64,000 bases of DNA, from positions 34,079,001 through 34,143,000 of the forward strand of contig NC_087251.1 in NCBI RefSeq assembly GCF_037042905.1. The letters are read 5' to 3'. Both the position numbers and the translations under genes were made by a program. The notes beneath the pieces were generated by a model that had not been told where the DNA came from, ran no database searches, and worked only from the letters and a program-made list of their open reading frames with translations. Every line of letters begins with the position of its first letter. The first letter of the stretch is position 1. Shown in pieces: positions 1 to 11,300 of this stretch. Origin of the DNA: Lytechinus pictus (Eukaryota; Echinodermata; Echinoidea; Temnopleuroida; Toxopneustidae).

Positions 1-880
1 CATCGTTACAAATTGCATTTTTTCCAATAACGTAAAAAAGAGCTAATCACATTCCACATGTTCATTCAAGCGTGAATGTTTAATTAAACGCCTATGAATC
101 ATTAAAGCATGTTAATTGGTCATGAAAAAAGTTGATAAAAGATCAGTTTCAGTTACCAAAATGAAACAATACTTGCCTATTATATTTGAAAATCGTATTT
201 TTTGTTTTCAATAAATGTTCATTTTAACCGTGAAACGATGAATAGTGTTGAAGATACTCTTCCCAAAAATTACTGTCATCACATTCTATCATTTTTATTG
301 ATGAAAATGTGTAAAAAATCCAATTATAGCAAATTTGGACTTGTGTTTATTCAACCGTGAAATTTAGCCAAAATATTGTATCGTCTTTTAGAAAGTACCT
401 TTTACAAGCCTTCTGACAATATTTCAAGATGAGAATGTGGAATCAGTTCCAATAAAATGGAAATGAGTCATGATTTTTGGCTTGTGACGTTTGAAAAGTG
501 ACATTTTTGCCTTCTGACGGTGCTCACTGAAGCATGACGTAAAATACGTCCATAACATTTACTCAGAGGGTAGCTTATAAAATTATACACGCTCATGTAA
601 AAATATATCAAAAACTCGCATTGGTTCGGAAATTATTGATGTTTGTTCAAGGGGGGACTTACCTTTTTTGTTGTGTATATATTGTTTCACCTGGTTAAAA
701 AAAATAAACTTCCATACCACGATTATTCATTTTGGATAATCAAAATAATCCCGATAGAAGTGTTTTCACTATTTCATTCGGACGTTTATGGCAATTTTGC
801 TATCCCATGGTAACTAAATGGATTCCATACTCCGGGTCCATACTCAATAGTTAATCAAAATCAAGGATTCCATGAAAAAA
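1..880. other. intergenic or intronic AT-rich sequence, nothing recognised
   Basis: About 68% A+T by eye, stop codons in all frames, no tRNA boxes, and no terminal inverted repeat seen. Nothing here can be assigned. Confidence 0.5.
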
Positions 881-1055
881 GGCGCGGATCCAGGGGGTAC
901 AGGGGGCACGTGCCCCCCCCCCCTTTGAGAAGCAAATTAAAAAAAAATTTATGTAAAAATTCCATTAAAATAGAGGTGAAGACTTTTTTTTCGGGTACTG
1001 CTTTTCCTCCGAAAAAATTGCCCCCCCCCCTTTGGAAAATCCTGGATCCGACCCT
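881..1055. repeat. short foldback element with GGATCCAGG termini
   Basis: The left end GGCGCGGATCCAGGGGG is mirrored by CCTGGATCCGACCC at the right end, with C-runs just inside both. Length is about 175 bp. A minus-strand open frame crosses it (RVGSRIFQRGGG..), a peptide characteristic of translated repeats rather than of a gene. Confidence 0.55.
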
Positions 1056-1825
1056 GGTGAAAAATACAATTGCATGGTAAATTAACAAAATAATAACTTC
1101 TATGCAGTCCGGGTGTCCCCTGGTGCCCAGGACAGGCGTGTTCGGGTCAATACCACTCGTTTCTATACCATATGCACATCTCCAAAACTGACAGTATCCG
1201 GGGACTGAATATACATACACTATCAGTGCAAAAACTACAATAGCAAGCTACTGGTCATTATTGTTAGAGCGACAAGACATAGGAAATTCATTTCTGGTAT
1301 TTAAGGCTAAAATCATTTCGTCATTTTTATTTTGAAATTTCGAGTCCTTGCATCATCTTTATCATGTTTATTAGCAATCATTAGGCATAAAAAATTATAG
1401 GCCCTATATAGGCATAGGCATAGTTTTATCAATCTGATTAAAACTGACCCAACTCCCCCCTCCCTCCCTCTCGAAACGAAATATCCACAGATAAGTTTGA
1501 TTTTGTGGAGTGACATTGACCAAAATTGCCCAGGCACTTCCACTTATTTTCAGATAATTCACGTTTCCATATAGATTCGAATCCAGTTTTGTCCCTGCAT
1601 AGCGACCAGTCGGACCTGCAAAATCAAGCAAATATTAACAGAACATGATTGAACTCCCACAAAATATAAGGTGGGTGATATCATGCCTCACAAATTAAGA
1701 TAGATGTCATTTCAATCGTTAACAGCACACGCACAAAAATAAATCCCTAAGTATCCTTAGTAAGTAAAACAAAACTTTTCCGTCACGAATGAACTTGGGT
1801 TTAATAGGGCCTATACGCTAATTCT

Positions 1826-2074
1826 CAGTGGCATAATGAGCCAAAAGTTTTTGAGGGGTGAGATATGGCATATTGGGCAAAATTCACAAAAAATTGCGAC
1901 CGAGCGAAGTGAGCGAGCAAAAGTTTTGACATCTTTATTACAACATTAAAAATATATAAATCATATTTGACCATTTTCTCTTTTCTTTTTTTTCTTTTTT
2001 CTTGGTGGCCGGTGATTTTTTTTTTTCGGGGGGGGGGGGGCAAGCACCCCAAGGCCCTTATCTGTACGCCACTG
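1826..2074. mobile_element. hAT-type MITE with perfect 8-bp target duplication
   Basis: The ends are CAGTGGCATA (left) and TACGCCACTG (right), a short terminal inverted repeat of the hAT type CAGTGGCRTA. The element is flanked on both sides by CTAATTCT (1818-1825 and 2075-2082), a perfect 8-bp direct repeat, which is the length hAT transposases create. The 249-bp body holds T-runs and G-runs and no coding capacity. Confidence 0.85.
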
Positions 2075-2082
2075 CTAATTCT

Positions 2083-2770
2083 AAAACAAAAAGTCATGTT
2101 CTTTGTATACCGGTACTTTGTCCTTAAAAAAATCAATTCATTATTGAAAAGCGGGGGACTATAATTTGTACAGGCAATTCCTTGTCGGGGGGGGGGGGGG
2201 CGACGTGGGGGTAGTGACCCCAAATGGTACTGTGGTCAAGGGTGTTAAATTGATTGAGTAAATGACAGATTAACAAGCAGTGTATTCATCCTAAGTAAAA
2301 AAAAATTAGAAATAAAAAAGCAAACTTTTATTTGCTGAGCTGAGCTGATGCAGCATAGCAGCCGACAGCTGGCTCCTGAGAAATGTAGACGCGCCCTCAT
2401 CGATAGTTCATTAATGGGTTCCGTATTTTGTCATCCACCAAATCTACGTTTTTCCACTTTCGGGGGCCAGGTTCAAGGATAATATTCGTATTATTAGGAA
2501 TTCTACAGCGAAGGTATGATATGGATGTCGTCATTTCATATTTCAGTATATTTGTTAACAATTCAAATATTTTTTCTCGAAAATCACGTATTTTCTAACG
2601 ATTGCGAGGAGTTTTAAATCGATTGAAAATGACACCCTTTTCGCCGCACTCGGCCTTGGTCGAGCTAGCGAACGTTGCCTTTAACTTACGCCTCTTTCGT
2701 TGGGGGCGATAACCATCGCTTCCCGATGGAAGCACTCGACTCCGGTATAGGCCGAAAGGCCGAAGCCATT
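2083..2770. other. unassigned sequence with a small GC-rich island
   Basis: A CpG-containing patch at about 2620-2770 stands out from the AT-rich background. On the minus strand it contains an ATG followed by nine codons and a strong donor-like GTAAGT (near 2688). That could be a first exon, but no downstream exon could be matched to it. No gene is called. Confidence 0.3.
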
Positions 2771-2774
2771 TTAA

Positions 2775-3869
2775 AGGGATTGTCTGGGCTAAAAGTATGT
2801 ATAGCTTAATAAATAGAGTCGAATTCACTGAGCAAAATGTAGAAAATTTCATCAAAATCGGATAACAAATAACAAAGTTATTGAATTTTTATTTTTAAAT
2901 TTTAAGTTTAGCAATATTTTGTGAAAACAGTCTGACACTGACAGTCATGACAGTCATCATGAATATTCATTAGGTGGGCTGATGATGTCACATCTCCACT
3001 TGTTCTTTTGAGTTTTGTATTTTATTATATGAAATTAAGTTTATTCAAATTTTTTCCTCCAAGAACTAGACAAATTGGATTGACAACTGATTGAGTGCAT
3101 TATATATTTATTGCTGCAACTTATTTCATTATAAATAGGGAGACATATTATTCACACAAGTATGAAATAATGAAAAAATTATGATTTTATGTATGGCAAG
3201 TTCCCCCAAGTCTGCGCAGTCCCCCTTGTCTGCGCACACGCGTATCTGCGCGATCCTAATAAAAGAAGATACGCAACGAGCACGAACTTTAAACATGCAA
3301 TACATAGACAGGTATTCATAAAAAAAACACGACTCAAAATGGTGGAAAATAATGAATTTAGGGCATTTCATGTGACGGCCTCAAAATGCAGCCTTTCTCA
3401 TCAAAATCCCCGAATCGTGTGCAAAGTGAATGCGTGCGCAGACATGGGGTATCATTTTTTTTTTCAATCTGAAAATGACTGCCCGAGGTTTTTTCAAGAA
3501 AATCCTATATTTTCTTTCATTTTTTAATGAGAAATTTGGTACACTTACTCTTAATAATGTAAGCAACATTATTAATTGAAAGATTTTGTGTAATAAGAAG
3601 AAATTCATGTTAAATCTTAACTCAAATTGTTAGGTGCGCAGACTTGGGGCCCACCATCATAATAACATAAGAAAACGGAAAGTGGAGATGTGACATCATC
3701 AGCCCACCTAATGAATATTCATGACAACTGTTTTCACAAAATATTGCTAAATTTTAAACTTTAATAACTTATTATTTGTTATCTGATTTTGATGAAATTT
3801 TCGGCATTTTGCTCAGTGAATTCTACTCTATGTATTAAGATATAAATATTTTCAGCCCGGACCATCCCT
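2775..3869. mobile_element. TTAA-flanked MITE, subfamily A copy 1 (contains a nested element)
   Basis: The ends read AGGGATTGTCTGGGCT and (inverted) AGGGATGGTCCGGGCT, flanked by TTAA at 2771-2774 and 3870-3873. The inverted arms are roughly 220 bp and contain the family phrase TTTCATCAAAATCGGAT and the block TGATGTCACATCTCCACTT. Another copy is at 14553-15130. The centre is interrupted by a separate TA-flanked element (3194-3659). TTAA duplication is typical of piggyBac and Kolobok superfamilies. Confidence 0.85.
3194..3659. mobile_element. TA-flanked MITE nested inside a TTAA MITE
   Basis: The ends share the inverted block CCCCAAGTCTGCGCA (3204-3218) / TGCGCAGACTTGGGG (3635-3649), each about 10 bp inside the termini. 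TA flanks both sides (3192-3193 and 3660-3661). The copy of the host MITE at 14553-15130 lacks this insertion and reads straight through with a single TA, so the borders are supported by an empty site. A TA duplication fits the mariner/Tc1 group. Confidence 0.8.
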
Positions 3870-3997
3870 TTAACGTTACTTACATGGCTTAGCTTAATAG
3901 CCCTTTTTACTTAGCCAAGCCCAAGGGCTCACTCAAGGGTTCATTACATGCCACCGCACCGCGCACAGAAAAATCAAGCCATAGGATGGGGGGTCGG

Positions 3998-4190
3998 GTG
4001 TCCGGACACTTTATCTTTTTGAAGCCTTCTTTTTTGTCTTTGGATTACACTAAAAATATGAATTCAATACTTGTAATCATCTTCTGTTTTGTTCTTTATA
4101 ATATTTCCTAACGTTTTGTACTAAAAATTGATGAAACTTCGCTTGTAATTTTTTCCAAATGACTTTCTAAATTTGATCGTCCGGACACAC
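3998..4190. mobile_element. MITE with GTGTCCGGACAC termini, copy 1
   Basis: Both ends carry TCCGGACAC-type words; the left end is the 12-bp palindrome GTGTCCGGACAC. The roughly 190-bp interior (GAAGCCTTCTTTTTTGTC and onward) recurs inverted at 44175-44369. Confidence 0.7.
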
Positions 4191-4199
4191 AACAACTGG

Positions 4200-7150
4200 G
4201 TATACTAACTGTTGACCCAGGGCAGCCGGCAGGGAGCTCCGGCCCACGATTCCACGAAGCTTCGCGGGCCGTAGCTCGGAGCTGACTGTAAATATAGCTC
4301 GGATTGTTTACTGGACTGAATCATGCCGAGTTGACATCTGGCTCGGAACAGCGGAACTTACGGGTTGGGTTTCACTGTGATTGAATCCATCGAACTTGGT
4401 AAATAAACACGGATGGTTTGATAATATTTGAGGTGTCGTCTGTCACCGCAATAAATGTCATGAAACTGTTTTTAACAAGTACCTAATCCATCCACCTACT
4501 CTAGACGTGATGGTCGAGGGGATAGGTATGGTGTTGTGACGTGACCTTAATTCGCGCGTTACCTAATTATGTGCACGGTCGAATATCTCAATATGTAATT
4601 GATATATTGAAAAACTGATATCACCAACAGAAAAAACGATCCAAAATTACTAAGTATGGCCTTTTCTTGAAGGGAAGGTCTGTCTCAATTTGTGAAATTA
4701 TTGGCAAAACATCAGCAAATTTTGTTACCTTTTGCACGCGCTCCGATAAAATCTGAACTTCTCGACAAGTATCAAGAAATCGCCAGTTTGCAAGCAGAGG
4801 TATCCAAATAAGTAAGTCAAATGTTATACCAACCAAATTTATGGCATTTTAACCTCCATCTGATACAATTATCTTACCTTTGTATGTTTGATTTATTTTC
4901 TAAAGCTTTGCAAAATGGTCTAGCGCAAATTTAGATCACATTTTTTAATGACACTTTTTCAGCCGAGCGCGCACTAGTCGATTGTCATGGAATTTTGAGA
5001 TCGCGATATCGGCGAAACCCTTGGCCTACTTTTGTAATTCCGTCAAGCTAATTTGACTTTGGAATCTTGCCTTCCGTTTGGAATTTATGATTTTGATTAA
5101 TTTTTTGTGAACTGAGAAATTTTGGATTGAAAAACAACTTCATGATAAATTTTAAAATGTGCACAAATTATAGTCACCCCATCATAGAGGTCAAAGGCCC
5201 CTACCTTATTTTCATTCTTTCCCCATGATGATTTTGATTTATGTGTATGATCGGACCTCATGAGTCATGGCCTTGTGTGTGAGAGATTGAGACGGCTAAG
5301 GCACGTGTGTGCATACAGTGCAGCTGCCATGTGATATCATGTGACTGGTCATGTGATTAGCTGAGAGTAATGGATTCACTGGGTGAGAATGTCCAATTTG
5401 TTTACAGGTAAAGACTAAAGGCCAGTCGGTCCATTAGCCATAGATTAGGCATGGTCATAAATCATGAAGATTTCCTTTTGATATGATTGTGATGACATGT
5501 AGAATATTTCTTTTTTTTGTAAAAAAATCTGTTCAGTGTATTGAGATATCTTGTATATTATCAGTTTTTCTGCTACCCATAGAAGCCCCCCCCCCCTGTA
5601 GTGTTGCCATATTTCACAAGTCGGTGATCCCAAAATAATTGCTCAGCTGGGTGTAAAACATTTAATTTGGGGCCCATTTAAAGTAGACATTAAAGAGGGT
5701 GGACGGAGATGGACAAGAAGAGGAGGGTGCACTTAGAGGGAGAGAGAGAGAGGGGGGGGGGGTTACAAGTGCAAAAAAAAACGTGTCAGATGAAGAGATG
5801 AGATGACTACATGGATGATATGGAGGTAGGATGATATCGGACTGATACTTTGATTGTCAAATTTTAATTTTAAATAATTTTTTTAAATTTTTTTTTTTTA
5901 TTTAAGGGGAAAAACACCTTTTTCTAAGAGCGCATTTTTTCAGATTATTCTTGATCAATAGGCCTACATGTACATGTATATCACACACAAAATATTACTG
6001 GTAGCTGAAAGCTAGAATAAGACAGTTAAAAATAAATCATGCAAAAAAAATATTCTATTGCTTCAAAGCAAATATGAAGAATGAAATACGCTCAGAAATT
6101 AACTCTTTCTGCCACCTCCACCCCCCCCAAAAAAAAAAATTATTCTATGGTAGAGAAAAAAAGTGTCTGTGAGAGCCTGTTTGGAAATTGGGTCACCAGA
6201 ATGACAACATAATCAACGATGTGGTTTGTAAACTGCCTCTCGATCTCACACATAACAAACTATCATTTCAAAGCATATGTTTCGCAGTAAGTAAGCAAGA
6301 ACCAATCATACTAGCGGTGCACAGACTCATGCTGTTGACTGCTGCACTTATAAGCATGTGAGGGATTGCAAGTTGGCCTTGTATCATCTCAATCCCCTCT
6401 CTACATTACTACTGGATAATATAAACAGTGTATAAATTATTTTGGGGGTTAGTATGGTCTTTTAAAAACTAGGTCAGAAGGTGATGGATGTCGGTACCAG
6501 ATAAGAGTCAAGAGGGTCAAAACATTGTATTTTTGCATGGACATAAATCAATTTTAGCTGGTCCGGGTTGCCAGGCCTTTCCGGTCGAGCTCTAATTCTG
6601 ATAAGATTTACGAGCCGGGTTCTGACCAAGTTGAAGGAAATAATGAGTGAGCTATAGCACTACTAATAGTAATACTAACGTTAACATGGTTAAGACCTAC
6701 ATGTAAGTCGTTTGTTGTGCCTTTGTGATTGAAAAAAGTGGTGTCGCAGCTGCATGCTGCCAACGTGGTCCTGTGTGCGAGGTTAGTAATAGTCACCCGT
6801 GGGTGCATACTGCATTACGTGCCGCTGTGTACAGGAAAATTGAAGGCACAGCGCATACAAAATTGCAACAATTGCATGGCCCTTCCGTGAATTTAAGAAG
6901 AGGTTTTATAATCAGGTCCTTCTATGAAATTTACCGAACGATGTGAAGTCAATTCCCCCTAATATCATGAATATCCCTCAAATAGCGTCATTTAAGTGCT
7001 GATTTTTCTTCTCGTTAACATTGATATGTCTCCTGGATTTAATAATGAAATGGCATTTGAGATTTTTTCATTGTTTCATTGTATGTGTATGTAGGCTATG
7101 TCAGCTACATGTGTCAAAATTCAGAAGCAAGTTTTTAGCATTCAAACAGA
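4200..7150. other. no gene recognised; low-complexity and unassigned sequence
   Basis: A GC-rich patch at about 4210-4400 (with CpGs and the donor-like word TTGGTAAATA) could be a promoter or 5' exon of an upstream start of DESI2, but this is not demonstrable. The remainder holds GA-rich low complexity at 5700-5765, poly-T and poly-A runs near 5880 and 6120, and short frames without domain character. Confidence 0.35.
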
Positions 7151-7164
7151 TATCACCCATAGTT

Positions 7165-7497
7165 ATTTGCAAAGAAATGGAATAAAAAGAGATAAATCCA
7201 ACAAGCATGACACTGAAAATTTCACCAAAATCGGATGTATAATGTATAACGAATAAGAAAGTTATGACACTTTAAAGTTTCGCTTAATTTCACAAAACAG
7301 TTATATGCACATCCTGGCTGGTATGCAAATGAGGAGACTATGATGTCATCCACTCACTATTTCTTTTTATTTTATTACATAAGATATTCTAATTTTCTCA
7401 TTGTCAATGATCCAAGAATTAATTTTCAGCACTATGCTAGTTTGATTTTTCTCTATACGGTATTCAAGTCAGGATATTCCTGGGGTGGACTTGACCT
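7165..7497. mobile_element. TTAA MITE, subfamily B, one end degraded
   Basis: This stretch matches the right half of the copy at 16736-17307: AAATCCAACAAGCAT, TTTCACCAAAATCGGATG, CACAAAACAGTTATATGCAC and GATGTCATCCACTCACT all recur in order. The right border is followed by TTAA at 7498-7501; the left terminus is not recognisable. Confidence 0.7.
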
Positions 7498-7555
7498 TTA
7501 AAGACTGCACCAAAACAAAACCAGTAGGACTATGGAAATAGGCTAACCATGCAGG

Positions 7556-7906
7556 CAGGGTGCTACATAACTTTAATATTAGAAGCACTTGCCCAGTCGG
7601 GCAAGTAAATTTCTAAATAGTTGGAATATACTTGCCCAAAAATCTATTTCACTTGCCCGAAAAATCCTTGAAAAAAAAAAAGTTTTACCTCTTCAAAAGA
7701 AAGTTTTGCCGTTTTATAAACCATTGACCTTTTTCTCTGTTTTGACATGAACTGATCTACCTTGTTTATATTGCATTTCTTTTTCCAAAGTGATTTTATC
7801 TTGCCTGCCATGACCAAAATTAGGGTCAATATCATATCAAAACACTTGCCCGACTCTAACTTTTACTTGCCCCAGGCAATTGGGCAAGTGCTTATGTAGC
7901 ACCCTG
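7556..7906. mobile_element. hAT-type MITE with 8-bp target duplication CATGCAGG
   Basis: The terminal inverted repeat is CAGGGTGCTACATAA, mirrored at the right end. CATGCAGG flanks both sides (7548-7555 and 7907-7914). The interior repeats the word ACTTGCCC (or its complement) many times near both ends, as subterminal transposase-binding repeats do in hAT elements. Length is 351 bp with no coding capacity. Confidence 0.88.
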
Positions 7907-8089
7907 CATGCAGGACTTCTCAATTTTCATGCTCAAATTTCAGTCTTTAACATTATCAATAGGTTGTGTACATGTAGGTACAGCCATTTTGCTCTATTTG
8001 TTTGCAACCCTTACTGTAGTTACTCTGCTGTAGTTGTATAATTCCAAGCCCCACCATTAGGTGAAATAAAAACTTACATGTATCTTTAA

Positions 8090-8338
8090 TACAATATTTT
8101 CAGGTGCAGATTATGGATATATTTTGAGGCTCTTCGCAGTGACATTCTGTACATGTGTCTTCATGTGGACGACACCCTTTTTTCTATATTCAGAAGATCT
8201 GGTTGGAGTCTTACAAACCAAACCACTATCATAGTTAACAGAGCGCATCAAAGATTCATTTCAGAGATTGAGCAAGCCATCCTTCTTTGTGGTTTGCTGT
8301 GTGTCGGAGTTGAAGAGGGGGTTCTCCAGCTTTAGGAC
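8090..8338 (+). other. probable 5' UTR of DESI2
   Basis: The sequence upstream of the DESI2 ATG has a possible splice acceptor (TATTTTCAG, ending about 8101), which would make this the 5' part of exon 1 behind an upstream non-coding exon. A 60-codon open frame starts at 8153 and ends in TAG just before the DESI2 ATG. It would act as an upstream ORF if transcribed. No TATA box or CpG-rich promoter is visible here, so the real start site probably lies further upstream. Confidence 0.35.
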
Positions 8339-11300
8339 ATGACTGCAGTAGAGTTTTGCGGCCTATACAGAATGTCTTCTTGTGATAGTGATAGTGAGGA
8401 TAGGAGAGAGAAGGGGTCGGGAGAGGAGGTCAGACTTAATGTTTATGATATGGTAAGTCATAAGCCTGGGTCACTACTATGTTTATAAAATATTTTTAAA
8501 AAGAAAATACATCCATGTGACAAGTACATTTATCGACATGAAAAGTCAATATGGCATGGACAACATTTTCCGTCATTTCCTTGGATTGTTACAGTTCATT
8601 ATACATGTATATTCAAACAGTAAATTAAAAAGAAAATGTTTGATATTTCCATGTGAAACTCACAAAGTCAATTGAATTTCAGGAGAGACTACCAGGGAAT
8701 GTTCCACTTAACTAATGAGTAAAGTATTTTGCAGGAAACTACAATGCTGGATTAATACGAACTGAACACCCCCCCCCCCCATTTCCAATCAGTAAATAAA
8801 TGTTCGGGTCTGCTCATCAGCCTTTCATAAGAAGTACAATCTAGTAGTTCTTGACACCAGGCTGACTGGCATACAGTGCACAAGTACTATGCACAGTCCT
8901 GTCAGGCTGTCACCAATACGACCATACTATTTCCTCCTTGTGCCTGTTGAAGCGACACGATATTTGTACATGTGTATATGTCAATGTCCGGTATGTAGAC
9001 CTACACTACCAGCATCATTTAAATGATTGATTAATGTTAGTTTTATGTACATTTTGTACATGTTGCTAGGAATACCTGCTTATAGATGTAGGCCCTATTT
9101 AATGTAGAGTTTAATTTCAAAAGGCATTAAATCCACTTTTTGACCCAAATTGATTGTTAAAGATAAATATCTGTATCTTAGACAACGTTCCCTATCACAT
9201 TAAAAATATTTTTGTGAAGGCTGGCCAAAATTGATTACAAGTTAAGGTTCATATCAAAAGGCATTTAATCCAAAATGTTTCATTTAAAAAGGAGCATATA
9301 ATCCACTTTTTTTAGGTTATATAGGATTTATTAATTACCATAATTTATTAAAGGGATACTCCCTGCTTAAAATATTGTGATTTGAACAGATAAAGTAAAA
9401 TCAAACATTCACAAAAATTGGAGAAGGAATTTTAAAAGAACTTTATGACATTTAAAATTTCATTTTGGTGCAAAATCGTTTCTTGCACCACTGATGACTT
9501 CAAAAATATGCATTGAGTGAGCTAATGCTACCATTTCCCCTCTTATTTTTTTTCTTCATTACATGAATATTAATTTTTCTTTTTGATGTAGTACTGCTTT
9601 GATGTGTCAGATGACAATTACTTATTTTGTTACAAGGGAGGTACATTGCACACTTGCATTAAAATGTTAAATACATGTAATTTGATTTTCTTTTTTTAAG
9701 AAAAAGGAAGGATGTGACATCATCAGCCCATCTATTCATGACAACATCCATGTAACTGTTTTCACAAAATGAAGATAATCTTTGATATAAATAATTTTAT
9801 TTTAAGATTTTTTAAACCAAATTTCCTGAAAGTTATGCATTAAGATTTTTATTAAAGTGCATGTAATAATAATAATAATATTCCGCATTTATATAGCGCT
9901 TAACACATCGGAAAACATCTCTAAGCGCTTTACAGATATATTATTACCCCGGTCATCGGATCCTTGCATGCCCGCGTACAATGTATGCACCTTCTCCACT
10001 CCCTGGGGAGCATTCCAACAAGAGTTCCAAGACTCAATAGCTAGGCATACTACATAGGCTTTCGCATCCTACCGGGTACCCATTTAACACCTGGGTGGAG
10101 AGTGGCAAATTGTGGATTGACGCCTTGCCAAAGGACGCTAGGCCATCGTGGGATTCGAACACACGACCCTCTGATTACAAGGCGAGAGTCAGAACCGCTA
10201 CACCACAGCGCTTCCATGTAGAGCTACCAGTCTACATGTACATTGTCATGTCTATAATCAAAATTTGATGTAACTAGTGTTCCCCCTCTTTTTACGAACA
10301 TTTTTTTCATTTACTTGTGGCTTCATATGGAATGAAATACTCACTTTAAAAAGAAACAGACAACATGCAAATCGTACTGTGCTAGTTACTAGTATTATAT
10401 TTACATACTGTAGGCCTATATGGTTAATTTCCATTTTTAAATGTAGCCAGACATGGTCATTCAACTAAATTCCGAAGAGAGTTAAATCCATGGTAATTGA
10501 AATTACAATTTTATTTTGCAGAAAAGAAATAAATCAACCGAAGTTTGATTCTGAATAAGGCAAAATTGAAATTACAAAAGATAAACAAAATCTTTAAACC
10601 TGAAATACTAGATTAAAAAAAAAACACGATTTGATTAATAATCTACAATGTAAGATGATAACCCTCATGTATCAAAATGGAATGAAATGGGATAAATGAG
10701 AATTTTTTCTGATGCTCATCTTCATTACATTACCTATTACAAAGTTATGTGGGTTTTTTTTTAATTTGTACATGTAAGTTGGATGTTGGCCATTGTCCAT
10801 GTAATTTGAAGAAAAAAACAACAACATATTTTTAACTGGTCTGTCACCTCTTTCGTGTTTCTGTTGCAGTATTGGACCAATGAATATACAACAACATTAG
10901 GATTAGGAGTTTATCATACTGGCATTCAAGTTTATGGAAAAGGTGAGTACAACTTGATGGTCTTGTAAACGAGACTTGCACAAACTAGGATCTACATATA
11001 GTAAGAGGAAAATACTGAATAAAAACAGCAACAAACATTTGATAGGCCTATTGCATTTTCATTACCTATAGTATTTTTACATATAGTAGTAAATTCCTGA
11101 ATATGTATGTATTTATTTTTATTTTAGTGAATACAGCTGATCGATAAGTCCTAATTAATCAGAAAGTCATGATATTGACAGACTTGGATGCACTTTTGAA
11201 ACCCCCATCATAATTACAAGTTTACCAGCAAAATGCTGTCCTGCTTAGTTCCTACGGGAGTTAGCATACACAGAAACAGAAGTAAAAAGTAAGTTTACAT

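Noticed and set aside
861-1220. 119-codon minus-strand frame with RVGSRIFQRGGG
   Set aside because: Half of it is translated foldback repeat with C-runs; the rest has no recognisable family or supporting splice structure.
1404-1631. Minus-strand exon-like frame (SAWAILVNVTPQNQTYLWIF)
   Set aside because: The residue content looks protein-like and an acceptor (TTTTGCAG) precedes it, but I could not match a family or join it to other exons.
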